Assembly (NCBI RefSeq): GCF_029227915.1
Contig: NC_079882.1
Location: forward strand, 8,556,001-8,620,000
Direction: 5' to 3'
Length of the DNA stretch: 64,000 nucleotides
Source of the DNA: Hydractinia symbiolongicarpus
Lineage: Eukaryota; Cnidaria; Hydrozoa; Anthoathecata; Hydractiniidae
Below the pieces are notes generated by a model. That model saw only the letters and a list, made by a program, of their open reading frames with translations. It ran no database searches and was not told the DNA's origin. Below, in pieces: positions 1 through 10,335 of this stretch. Position 1 is the stretch's first letter; each line of letters opens with the position of its first letter. The position numbers and the translations under genes were made by a program.

Positions 1-3000
1 CGCTCCGCGAAGAAAGCAGCTCTGTCAGATGCACATTTCACTAAAAGTTAAAAAAAAAAAAATGAAAAGATGTGGACAGGTTCTTCAAGACACAAAAGGG
101 ACATTATGATTTTCATTTTAATAATTTCCTTAACATGAACAAGTTAAATCAACCAAAAAAAAGTTAATTTTGAGTATTCGGCGGGGTCAGAAATCCTTTT
201 AAAAACGAAGCAAATGGTAAGCAACACTCTAGTTTGAGTAAAAAAGCAAAAACTGGTATTACATAGCAAGCGGTTTCGGGACTTGTTTCACCAGTTACAT
301 GAGTTTCAAATGACATGTGATTAAAACTAATGTTTCATTTTAGTTGACGCACGAGCCAAACAAAGCCAACAAACACGTGAATTTGAACTTCCTAAATAGA
401 CAGTCAACTGGCAGCATTAGTTAAGCTCGTAATGCCACTATCGTGGAGCTTTTTTTTCAAATTTTTTTTCGATACTTTGTTAGTCGCAACTTTATAAGGA
501 AATTGAAATTCTGCAAAATCTCCGATTTCATTTCTCTTTAGGTAGTATTTTTTAACGCCTTCAAGATAAATCTTTTATATAATTTCGAACATGTTAATTC
601 ATTGTTTGATCTTACCGACAGCTTTCATTCCGTCCTTCAGATCACCAGACATTTCACTCGAAATGGCCTGTTGCAAGGTTCGTTTAGAGATCTATTAAAC
701 AAATCGAAAAAAAATATCAAGTGCCGAAATTAAAATGAGTTGTATCATTATATTAGGGGACTTTACGAAACAAGAATGGAGACGATCCAACGACATTGTT
801 AAAAACTTTTCATTGAAATCCGACATATAAAAAGCGCCAAAAATTTATTACGAAAAATTTAAACGAAAGTGACAACGTGAAATACAATAAAAACAAACAA
901 AGACGTTGAACACACAAAATTTAGAAGAAAAAAAATTATATTCACTTTTTCTTCGTGCTTTTATCAATAGTATATCCATATGACATTTTTACTTCGTTAA
1001 AATATCCGACATTCTATCCACAACCTCAATCCATTCTTTTCGAGTCGAAGAGAGAATGGCAACTTTGCTTAAGGGTTTTACCCTGATCTGCACATGCGCA
1101 TTGAAAAAATAATATTTACGCTGTCATAAGAAATAAAGTCCTTGTTTCGCAAGGTCATTATTCGTAGGAGAAATACGTATAATAAGTAATGCCGAAAATG
1201 ATCGCTACCTTCCTGTACTCTTCAAACGTAAGACGAAGTTGTGGAAAACTTCTAGTAGCAAGTATAACATTAAATCTAAAATAAAAAAAATTGTTAAAGT
1301 TATAAGCGGTTGTTTTCTTAAGAAGTTTTCGCTGCAAGAATACTACAAGTAAGAAAAAAAAACACTACCTTGATTCGTCTGTTCCCCATCTCGCTTCGCC
1401 TGCTTGATATAGTGCCTGAGGAGTGGTTAAAAAATAAACCCTTATCAACATTTTTATTAATACGTGATGCATGGTGCCTACTAGGTGTTAAGTCCTCATT
1501 TTTCTAACATTTTTTGATCTGAAACGTCCTATTTATTGGGACCTTTTTTTACCCTAAAAATGCAAAATTATTACGAGAAAACAGTGTAAAAAAATAATGT
1601 TTTTTTTTAAAGAAGACCTGAAATTCTATCCTTCCCAATTTTTCAAAAAAAGATACTTCTGATTGACTATTTCAACCTAGATTCCTGATATTTTTCCGAC
1701 ATATTTAACAAATTGCTTTATGCCTAACTTTTTTTAATACTTTAACAACATTTTGAAAATTCGTGACAATTCCTGACTTGCCTGTCACTCACAGAAATTG
1801 AAACCCTATAATGCGATTTAAGAGAAAATAAAGAAGGGCGAAAAAATATAAATACCGTAATGCTTCGAATAAACGCCCGGGGCGTTTATTAAATTTTTTG
1901 ACATTTTTGAGGGCGTCTATTCGACACAACAGAAAATAAAAGATATTTACATGTTCTAAAGAATGAACTTCAAAAGGGAAAAACTAAATTTCCAACCTTA
2001 ATCCTAAGATTTAGGAAAAAAAGTAAGTAAGTATACTTTTATTATCGCCTCGAATAAATGCCCCTTATGACGGAGGGGCGCCTATTAGAAAGGGGCGTCT
2101 ATTAGAGGAGGCGTTTATTTAAAAAATAACTGAAAAGGAGGGGCGTCTATTCGAGGGGGCGTTTAATAGGAGGGGGCGTTTAATAGAAGGGGGCGTTTAT
2201 TCGAAGCATTACGGTAAATAAGAAGATATAATGAATATTAAATAAGACAAAATAAAATCATACTTGAGCATCCTCTGCTGCTTTGCGATGATCCAGCGGT
2301 TGGTTTTCTAATCGAGAGCCCTATTTCAAACAGTATTATTATTGCTATGAATAGAAGTATAGCAATAAAGTTGCTAGCTTAATTTTTTGACATGCTCCAG
2401 CTATAAAAATAGATATTTTAAAATAGAGTCAAATTTGAGGACTTTTACTGAGAATTCTTAAGCTTTTTTGGGCAGGTGACGGTAAATTCATATAAAATTT
2501 TGAGGAGAATTGAGGATATTTTAAAGGTAATTTCATGAATGAGGAACATTCATGAAATTATTTCTGCGTTCTTGTAGTATTTCTATGCATTTTGGAAAGA
2601 AATACATAAGAAATATTGAGGAGATTTGAGGAGGAAGTTGTTAAAAAGTCTATTTTAGGAAATTTGAGGTGTTTTGAGGAATGATTTAGAAACGTTCGTC
2701 TTACTCGTGTAAAAAGTCAATCAGTATCGCAAAAAATATTTTCTTTCGTTATTGTAGATAACAGCTGCATATAACTTAATATATCAATTTATATTAAGTT
2801 AAGTTGAACAAACAATATAATGCATGCCTTTTATTTAATTTTTTTTAAAAATAATCAAAGCACATTCCTACTTGTACTAAGGACACCAACAGTCTTCTAA
2901 AATGACCCGATGTTTCGCCATGAATTTCTTTTTCCAAATCTTTACGATACACTAACAAAAGAAATCAACAAGAGTAGAAAATTTTTAACAACAAAGTAAA

Positions 3001-6000
3001 GATCAAAACATGTGTGCAAAATACACAAAACATACGCCTTTTGTATGCATGTGATGCCGCTTGTATTTGTTTGTTTGTTCTTGTGCATAATACTTCAATG
3101 AGAGCTGCTTCATCTGTTCCCAAACCCTAATAATAAATGGTATTGAAACTGGAATAATACCAACAATTAGGATTAGAGTTGAGTGTGGTGGACTTCACCA
3201 GAAACAAAATTAGAAGAAAAACCCGATGCAGAAATGTTAAGACTGGTAAATATCAGGCAAGATTTAGTAAAAGAGTATACCTTCATGGCAGAATATAACT
3301 GATATGCATCGTATTCATCAGCTGGACACATCAAAGCTAATATTGCAGTCTCGTAATTTCCACTCAACTCGCTTCTTAGTTCTTTTAATAAGTCCTACAA
3401 GAGAAGTAAAAAATTATATAAATAAATATGAAAAATATACAGCAATTTCGCCAAACCAAAAAAATCTAAGGTCTTGATAAGTTTTTAAGGTTCCCTTAGG
3501 TATATTCATCATCATCATATCATATGTTCTGGGGTGTTTTCCAATGCTTTTACTATACTTTAGAAATATTCATATTTTTCTTAAAAGAATGATGGATATT
3601 CAGGTTTATCATAGTCATCTAGTCTGATTTTAAGGTTTTCAGAAACAAAATTAGTTGAAAGCTTGACAAAATTAATTGAATTTTTCACAGCGAAAAAAAT
3701 CTAACCAAAATGAAAAACAAACAAATCGAGTTTTAGACCTACTTTTCCATATAACGTTGCGAATTCTAGCTTGATTTGTTGTCTTTGCCTGTTGGAGCGA
3801 GTGGATATTATGTGAGTAACAGCCTTTTCATCAGTACCTATAAGCACAACAATACCCTAGTGTGACACAAATGCACAGAAAAACAGATGTTATACAATTA
3901 CCAGAGTTTTTTAATACATACCAAATCCTTTCATTGCTTTTCGTAAAACTTCAGCATCCTTTTGTGCATTAAATCCCTGGAAATCCTTAACTGTTCCTTG
4001 AGTTTCTGGTTCTTTCGGTATATTGCTCTATATCATTAAAATAAGGTAGCCTAAAGTCTGTGGAGAAATCCACTTAGAAAGACAATTGTTTAAAAGATAA
4101 TTGATTTTAAATATATTGATGGCACATCAATACACAACTTATCTTAAAATAAATATTTAAACATTAGGACTTGTTGTGTAGAGCTTAAAATGCTGATCAA
4201 AATAATGTATATGATCATGCGCTTTAGGCAAAAGGTTAAAGGTATTGGTGCTTAAGCACATTTTTGTGATGCCATCAACCTTTTCATTTTAAAACGGAAG
4301 GTTGGTTCATTTTTAGTCTCAGGTGGCCCTTATACCCACATAGGAGAGGAGGATTATTGAAGATATTATTTCGGTTTGTCTGTTCAGTATTCATATTACT
4401 GTGGAAAGTTTATCATTTCTTGAACATGATAGTTTAGTAGGCGACGTTTCCGGAGATCCTTCTCCCATCATCGGGCAAAGTAAAATGATGTTGAGCATGT
4501 ATTTATATAAACAGGAGAGGATTTATTATTTATACAAACAGGAGAGGCAAGAAGAAATTCGACGTGTAAGAATGCATTAATCGCAAATGGATACAGTCAT
4601 AGAGTCATCACGCAAGTAGAAAATAAAATGAAGAGAAGATGCAACGGAGACAACAAGGAAACACCAGAGGATTTCATCGCATCAGCATTCCTACCCTTTG
4701 TACCAGGTACTAGTGAGATCCTTCATCGAGTTTTAAGGCAACACAAGATCAAATGCATTCTTAACTCTAAAGATACCCTAAGAAGCACTTTGTCTAAACC
4801 AAAAGACAAAATAAACCTGGAAGAACAATGCAATGTTGTTTACGAAATCCCGTGTAAAGATTGTGATGCAGTGTACATAGGCGAAACTAAAAGAAAGTTT
4901 AAGCAACGAGTACAAGAACATATGCGCGCAGTGAGAAACAAAGATGTGAAGAAAAACGAAATTGCGGACCACAGCTGGAGCAGAAGTCATCAGTTTAATT
5001 GGGATGTGAAGAAAATCATTGACAGAGAATCCAGAACAATGGCCAGGAAGATTAAAGAAACCATCAACAGTGTAGCACATATAACAAACACATAAACAGC
5101 ATCTCGTATCGTATGATTTGGTTACCAGCCCTACAGAAGAAGTAGTTACCTACATCTAGGTCCGAAAATGTTAATTACCGTAATTAACTGTAATTATCAG
5201 CTCGTTTCTGATTGGTTAATTTTTATGAATTTCGATCCTCTGCAATTTATAAATACATGCTCAACATCATTTTTACTTTGCCCGATGATGGGAGAAGGAT
5301 CTCCCGAAACATCACCTACTAAACTATCATGTTCAAGAAATGATAAACTTTCCACAGTAATAAGGAGAGGAGGACTTTAACTTTTCTGAGCAGTTATATA
5401 TTTTGGCCTTAAACTTACAAGTGCAATGAAATTTCTCCACTGATTTTAATAATGTCATTAGGGTATAATATAGTGTATTACAATTACAAATTCTAAGACC
5501 TGTCTTGAATTAAAAAGAAAAACTGTAATTATTGTTGCAAAGCATCAGCATCCATGCACACAAACAAGGTGAATTAACAACCTGCTTTTAACATACCAGT
5601 ATAAGTTAAAAAAAAGAAACTTACCGACGACGGACTAGGAGAGTGACTTGCTGTAGGAGTAGAGTATGAAGGTTTGGTTGATGCCCCACCAGCATATGGG
5701 GGTTGTGCAGGTGCTCCTCCATAAGACTGCTGTGTAGGTGCCCCACCAGCATATGGAGGTTGTGCAGGTGCTCCTCCATAAGACTGCTGTGGTGGTGCCC
5801 CACCAGCATATGGAGGATGTGAAGCAGCTGGATAAAAACCTGATGTTTGCTGCTGAGAGTACCCTCCATGGCTAAAATTAACAGCAGCAGAAGCAGCAAG
5901 TGCCACACCCTAAAATATAAACATTTTTAAGTTGTCAAATATATCACTTTACTGAGAACATTTTGATTAACCACAGACTGTCTGAGTTCATTACATTCCA

Positions 6001-7580
6001 CAAAAACATTAGTACCCAGATTTATATCCATAATTTGCATCGAAAAGCATTTGCAAATTTATGTCCCACGAAATCTACCTTTTTTAGATTAAAAGACTTG
6101 CTTTATGTCTTTGTACATCATTTGACAGATACATATTTTTGTTGTTGGTTGTCAGATTATCCTTTATATGAGATATTCTCTTGGTAAAAAAGCATTTGCT
6201 TTTAACACTTGATGTTTTTTTCTTGTTTGTATAAGTGGCACTGGTGGGCATGTTTCATTGTTTTATCCCTCAATTGAACTGCCTTGAACGCAGCTGCCAG
6301 AGAGAAAAATCTGGTAAATGTTTAATTTTACTATAAAGAATTTGAATCATGACTCCATATGCTGTGCAATACCATTTCAATGTATTCTTTAGGACACTTC
6401 TCGCATTTGTTCACCTCCTTGTTACTAGGCCTAGTCTCCTTGTTTTACATTTGAAAAAACAGTTATTTTACAAAAGTATTTATAAGTATTTGCTAGCAAA
6501 GAGTTTACTGCTTTATATAGGTGTAAAAGCACTATAGTATATTTCACTCATACATACTGCAGAACACTCACCTGCATTGAGGGAGGTCCAGGTTGACCAT
6601 ATGGTGCCCCAGGTTGACCATATGGTGCCCCTGCACCAGGCATTGGCATTCCTATAACATTAAAAAATACAAAAAATCACTTTAAATAAAAAGTTAGCAA
6701 TTTTGTTGACGAATATTAATATAGCTTTGGGTCCCATGAAGTTGATAGACAAAACTTAAAATGATTCATAAAGATAACAAAATGTCACCAATGAATTTAT
6801 AAAAAAATTACAGGTTTAGATAATCTCAACAACTGAACACATCGCCATGAAATCCAATATTAAAACTGCCTTCTAAATTCACTAGCATTTTTTAAAAAAA
6901 TGCTGATTAAGAAAACCTGCTAATTTTTGGCAAAACTAGTTTAATACATAATATATGAAAATAACTCTCTCTTATTTTCTCTAGAAACGTGCATTTTTAC
7001 ACAATTGCTATGATTTTAATAGACTTTACATGGTTTATCATAAAAAATATTTTCTGGGAATTGCATTCCTAGTACATTATTTCAGGACTTTAAACCTAAT
7101 TCAATTACATAGGTTAATATTTATCATAGCACATCCGTATTTCATTCTCAAGAGAGAATGCTTACAATTGATTAAACTTAATAACAATAAAAAATTGCAT
7201 TCACACATGGAGTAAAAATTTTATTTACGCCATATGGTTAAGCTGTAAACATCAATGTACCATCAAAGTTTTGATATTTCATCCTACCGTACCTCCACCA
7301 GATGGATAAGGGGTTGCTTGTCCATACCCAGCATTATAACCACCTCCTGGCAATGGCATTGAACCACCCTAAAAAACACAAGAGTAGAATTTTACACTCC
7401 ATACAACATTACATTATATAAGTTACATAACTATGATATTATAAAAACAACAAAACAAACCCCTCCAGGTTGTGCTAGGCCATCAAAACCAATAGTAGGT
7501 GCAGGAGCTTGTTGCTGTGGTGGTGGTGGGTACCCTGGATTTGGTGGATAGCCATAGCCGCCAGCAGGAGGATAACTCAT
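1..7580 (-). CDS. Annexin (A7/A11-like), 3' end beyond window
   Basis: Calcium-dependent phospholipid-binding annexin. Fourteen exons join in phase with GT-AG introns: 7461-7580, 7293-7368, 6572-6651, 5625-5909, 3922-4027, 3743-3837, 3281-3394, 3036-3126, 2872-2951, 2264-2320, 1369-1415, 1209-1275, 616-691 and 1-40 (cut by the window edge). The first about 187 residues ([18 protein letters not shown]...) are Pro/Gly/Tyr/Gln-rich, as in annexins A7 and A11. The core follows: repeat 1 ([20 protein letters not shown], then FGTDEKAV), repeat 2 ([18 protein letters not shown]... [16 protein letters not shown]), and most of repeat 3 (WGTDES... [16 protein letters not shown], then AAFFAER). GxGT calcium-loop motifs are visible. 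Repeat 4 lies outside the window. The start is the first ATG of exon 1. About 444 residues are present. The family is secure; the exact orthologue is not. Confidence 0.93.
1853..2216. mobile_element. 364-bp inverted-repeat element (MITE-like)
   Basis: The ends are perfect 26-bp inverted repeats: the left end starts taccgtaatgcttcgaataa and the right end is its exact complement. The inside is made of degenerate GGGGCGTTTATT(A/C)GA-type units in both orientations, with no ORF. It lies in the annexin intron between 1415 and 2264. A short target duplication could not be fixed because the flanks are A-rich. This is a non-autonomous DNA-transposon or foldback element; superfamily not assigned. Confidence 0.75.
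4394..4508 (-). repeat. Left inverted terminal repeat of the Penelope-like element
   Basis: Read on the minus strand it matches 5248-5362 almost base for base, with a few substitutions and one length change in a T run. It carries the motif pair GATGA / GAAAC described for the right arm, with substitutions in the last strand that keep a GATG:CGTC pairing possible. Confidence 0.85.
4628..5095 (+). pseudogene. Penelope-like polyprotein C-terminal fragment with GIY-YIG domain
   Basis: The fragment encodes the C-terminal linker and a GIY-YIG endonuclease-like domain: [47 protein letters not shown], then a later [12 protein letters not shown] segment. In the family this domain nicks target DNA during retrotransposition. 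The reading frame stays open upstream of the first ATG for about 90 bases (including [18 protein letters not shown]), so the ATG is probably not a real start; this is the 3' remnant of a longer ORF. No reverse-transcriptase motifs are found upstream before the left terminal repeat. Non-functional on its own. Confidence 0.88.
5248..5362 (+). repeat. Right inverted terminal repeat of the Penelope-like element
   Basis: Inverted copy of 4394-4508. It begins with tttataaatacatgctcaac and ends with tttccacagtaata, directly followed by the aggagaggagga direct repeat. Confidence 0.85.
5281..5314 (+). other. Hammerhead-ribozyme-like core in terminal repeat
   Basis: The segment reads C-C-GATGA, one spacer T, a 5-bp stem (GGGAG / CTCCC) with loop aaggat, then GAAAC and ATC. 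This resembles the CUGAUGA-stem II-GAAA core of minimal hammerhead ribozymes reported from Penelope-like elements. The U4 position is C here and stem III is not obvious, so activity is doubtful. The other arm carries the same motif on the minus strand at 4446-4475. Confidence 0.35.
5680..5815 (-). repeat. 57-bp coding tandem duplication in annexin N-terminal exon
   Basis: Within annexin exon 5625-5909 a 19-residue unit ([19 protein letters not shown]) occurs twice plus a partial third copy, with near-identical DNA. The low divergence suggests recent slippage or unequal exchange in the disordered N-terminal tail. Confidence 0.85.
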
Positions 7581-9120
7581 TTCTATATATTCTAAAAATT
7601 TTAATTATCAATAATTATCAATATCAGAAACACATTTTTCAAGGTCAGCAAAACTTCCAGACAAAAAAGTTTTTCCAATTTGAGTTAATATTAAACTTTT
7701 AAATTGTTTGGTTCTGTTTATAGAAAGCCTTTTGTTGTCATTTAGCCCTAAGACATGGAGTAAAAAGTGGATGCTGTTTATGATAATAAGAGAATGGTGC
7801 CAAAACCAACCTGAGTTAAATTTTTATGGAAATAGATCTATTAATCTGCAAACTGATATTCAACTAAGAGACAATTCATTTTAATTGTTTTTTTCATTTC
7901 ACTTATGAACACCCCAGAACTTAGAGCACTTGTGTTCACTTGGACAGCTTAAAACTATCCTAAAAAAGATTGGTAACATTGGGTTAGCTAATATCATCAT
8001 AAAATTGATATAAAAGAATGTCTCTTTTCGATATTTATAATAAAAATACCAATCTAAAGAGAAAAAAGTTGTTTTACTTGAAACTATCACAAAAATATTA
8101 TGTTATTCAGGGTTTGAATAAGCAATTCGCAATTTCCAATTTGTGAGACGAAATGCCATTTTTGTGAATCACTTTTCGAAAAAAACGATAAAATTGTGAA
8201 TTGAATATTTTTGTATCACTTTGTTGTCTTTTTTTGCAATATTAAAAATTAATCATTCCTTCTTTTTGTTTGTTGTGTTTCCATTTAATTCTCATGTTTT
8301 GCTTAATTATTTCATGCTGAGAGAAGAAATAATATCTCTTTCCGTTAGCGTGTTTCACTTCTACATATTTAATGAAGCTTGAACTGAAAATATGTGAGCA
8401 AGTTTCGTAACATTTTCTTCTGAAAAGCCAGGGTTTTTTATAAGAAATACACCTTTCCTGACTTTCATAAATTATAATAATTATGACATCATCCAAAATT
8501 TTATAATGGCTCTATGCTCTTCAAATTAGGTATTTAGATAGAATATCAAATTATCATGACAAAGCTGAAGTTTTTAGAGCAATATGATACTCCGGTTGGA
8601 TTTCATTTAGATTTGAAAAAAATAATTATTTTGAAAATGAGGCTATTCTTAGAAAGCTCGGCTATATGAAGGGTTTGACCATAACTTTCAATGATTGCGC
8701 AAAATGTTTACATGTTAATTTATCATAAGGCCGTTGTTTAGATCCAAATATAAAATCAAACCTAACATTTGCTTCTAAAAAGGTGTTTTTATTATAATAA
8801 ATTGTTATTAAAACCTTACTTATCAACCACAGCTCATTAGAAATGATAGCGGAAAATATTTACCTGTTAATTTATCATAAGGCCCTTGTTTAGACAAAAT
8901 TATAAAATTTAAATGTTTTTTTTTTTAAGTTTTCAGTTTCAATATCATCAAATAGTTCAATTAATATTATTAACTTCTTATGAGTAAAGTTGTGTGTGCA
9001 AAAAAAGGCTAAAAATATAATAGATAAAAATAAATAAAATAAACTTGAAAGGTGAAAACATGGTGGCGTAATGATTTATTCGGGAAATTTTAATGACCAA
9101 CAACGCAATTTTATTGCATA

Positions 9121-9152
9121 ATATATTTCGAGTTTTTGTAACTCATCATCAG
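9121..9152 (-). other. Second hammerhead-like motif (Penelope-type repeat remnant)
   Basis: On the minus strand: CTGATGA, spacer T, stem GAGTT / AACTC with a short loop, then GAAA and TATATT. The layout (CTGATGA-T-stem-GAAA) matches the motif in the terminal repeats at 4.4-5.4 kb, although the stem sequence differs. Here the canonical CUGAUGA is intact. No coding remnant is seen next to it. Confidence 0.4.
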
Positions 9153-9226
9153 ATTTATTCTCTATAAAACAAATAAATAACAGTTTAAAAAACAGTTTTA
9201 TTAAAAAAAATTATGCACAGCTTAAA

Positions 9227-9344
9227 AACAAATACTAACAAATGTTCATTAGTATTTGTTGTCACTTCTTACTCACAATAATGTGAGTAAGAAGTGACAT
9301 CAGCATTAATTTTTTAATGGTCATGCCAACCATTAAAAAATTAA
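9227..9344. repeat. Cluster of three perfect hairpins
   Basis: Three adjoining inverted repeats with exact arms: 9227-9237 / 9250-9260 (11 bp), 9261-9276 / 9283-9298 (16 bp, 6-base loop aataat) and 9306-9321 / 9329-9344 (16 bp, 7-base loop). The arms are unrelated in sequence to one another. Confidence 0.85.
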
Positions 9345-9597
9345 CTTTTTATTCTTGAAGTTGTTTGCTTATTTCTGTTTTAAAAAAGGAAGTATAGAAA
9401 GTGAATTTAATAGAAGGGTTTGACTGAGGCAAGAAATATTCCTCATTTTCTCACGAATGTTTACCAACATGAAATATAATAGTTTTTCCCATGGTCAGAG
9501 CCTTGTTCTTACAGTTTATAACGGTTTACTTCCTTTTCTAATTCCCAATAAGACGATTTTAAAAAATTCAAAAGATGTATTCAAATGTTGCTTGACT

Positions 9598-9625
9598 GAA
9601 ACTGTGTGTAGCTACACACAGTTTC
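9598..9625. repeat. Perfect 28-bp palindrome
   Basis: gaaactgtgtgtag is followed directly by its exact reverse complement, with no loop. No gene overlaps it. Confidence 0.9.
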
Positions 9626-10335
9626 TTCACTATCATAGCTGAAAACTTCAAAATATTAGCTACACACTTTTCTTGAATTCACAATGTGCTCTTTTAATAT
9701 ACAAAAAGTCATAAAGAAATAGTGGACAACTTAAACTCTGAAGAGCTGGCACACACTACTGCTACTCGACTTCTTGTCTTGTGGGCTCTTGTAGTGTGGT
9801 GTGTCCCCTTTTTCCTCGTATAGATGGCTTCATGTGTCACTTCTGCTGTTGTTGCTAGCTTGTCATAATTTTCTTTATTTGAACTTTGCTAAATGTTATA
9901 AATTTCACTTCTCTTACCTGATTATTGTAGTTTATCTTTGTGATTTTTTGGGCTGTCCAGTGTAGTTCTTTGCAAGCTTTTTTATGTCCGGCAAGTCAGC
10001 GCAGGGGAATTTTTCCAAGAATGCAAAAAGAGCACTCTACGCGCTTCATTTTGAAGTAGTGGTGGTGTTGTGATTGTGGTATAATTAATAACCATGGTGG
10101 AGTACAAGTATAATTAAATTCAGGACCCGGATATCCTGCATAAAACTAAATGTTTTTCTTCTGTATTACATTCTCTGGCTCATAATAGATGAAATAATAC
10201 TGTGACCGAGTACTTTAATTCTGATTTTAGATTTCAAACAAAAAAACAGTGAAACAATTCATTTTCCTAACTTTCAAATATATTTACCAACACAATTCAG
10301 TTTCTGTTTACATGAAGTCGTTATTTTCTTCCAAC

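Larger units (their letters stand above)
4354..5362 (+). mobile_element. Decayed Penelope-like element with inverted terminal repeats
   Basis: A C-terminal Penelope-type coding fragment (4628-5095) is bracketed by arms of about 115 bp in opposite orientation (4394-4508 and 5248-5362). A 12-bp direct repeat, aggagaggagga, lies at 4342-4353 and 5363-5374 and fits a target-site duplication. About 40 bp (4354-4393) separates the left duplication from the left arm; Penelope elements are known for a short extension next to one terminal repeat and for inverted or direct terminal repeats. The reverse-transcriptase part is absent, so the copy is truncated. It sits in the annexin intron 4028-5624. Confidence 0.8.
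7581..10335. other. Spacer between divergent annexin and STRAP genes
   Basis: I see no convincing coding exon in this 2.75-kb stretch. It is AT-rich up to about 9.7 kb and holds hairpins, a 28-bp palindrome and a hammerhead-like motif. The two flanking genes start here in opposite directions, so the promoters of both probably lie in it; no core promoter motif could be fixed. Confidence 0.6.
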
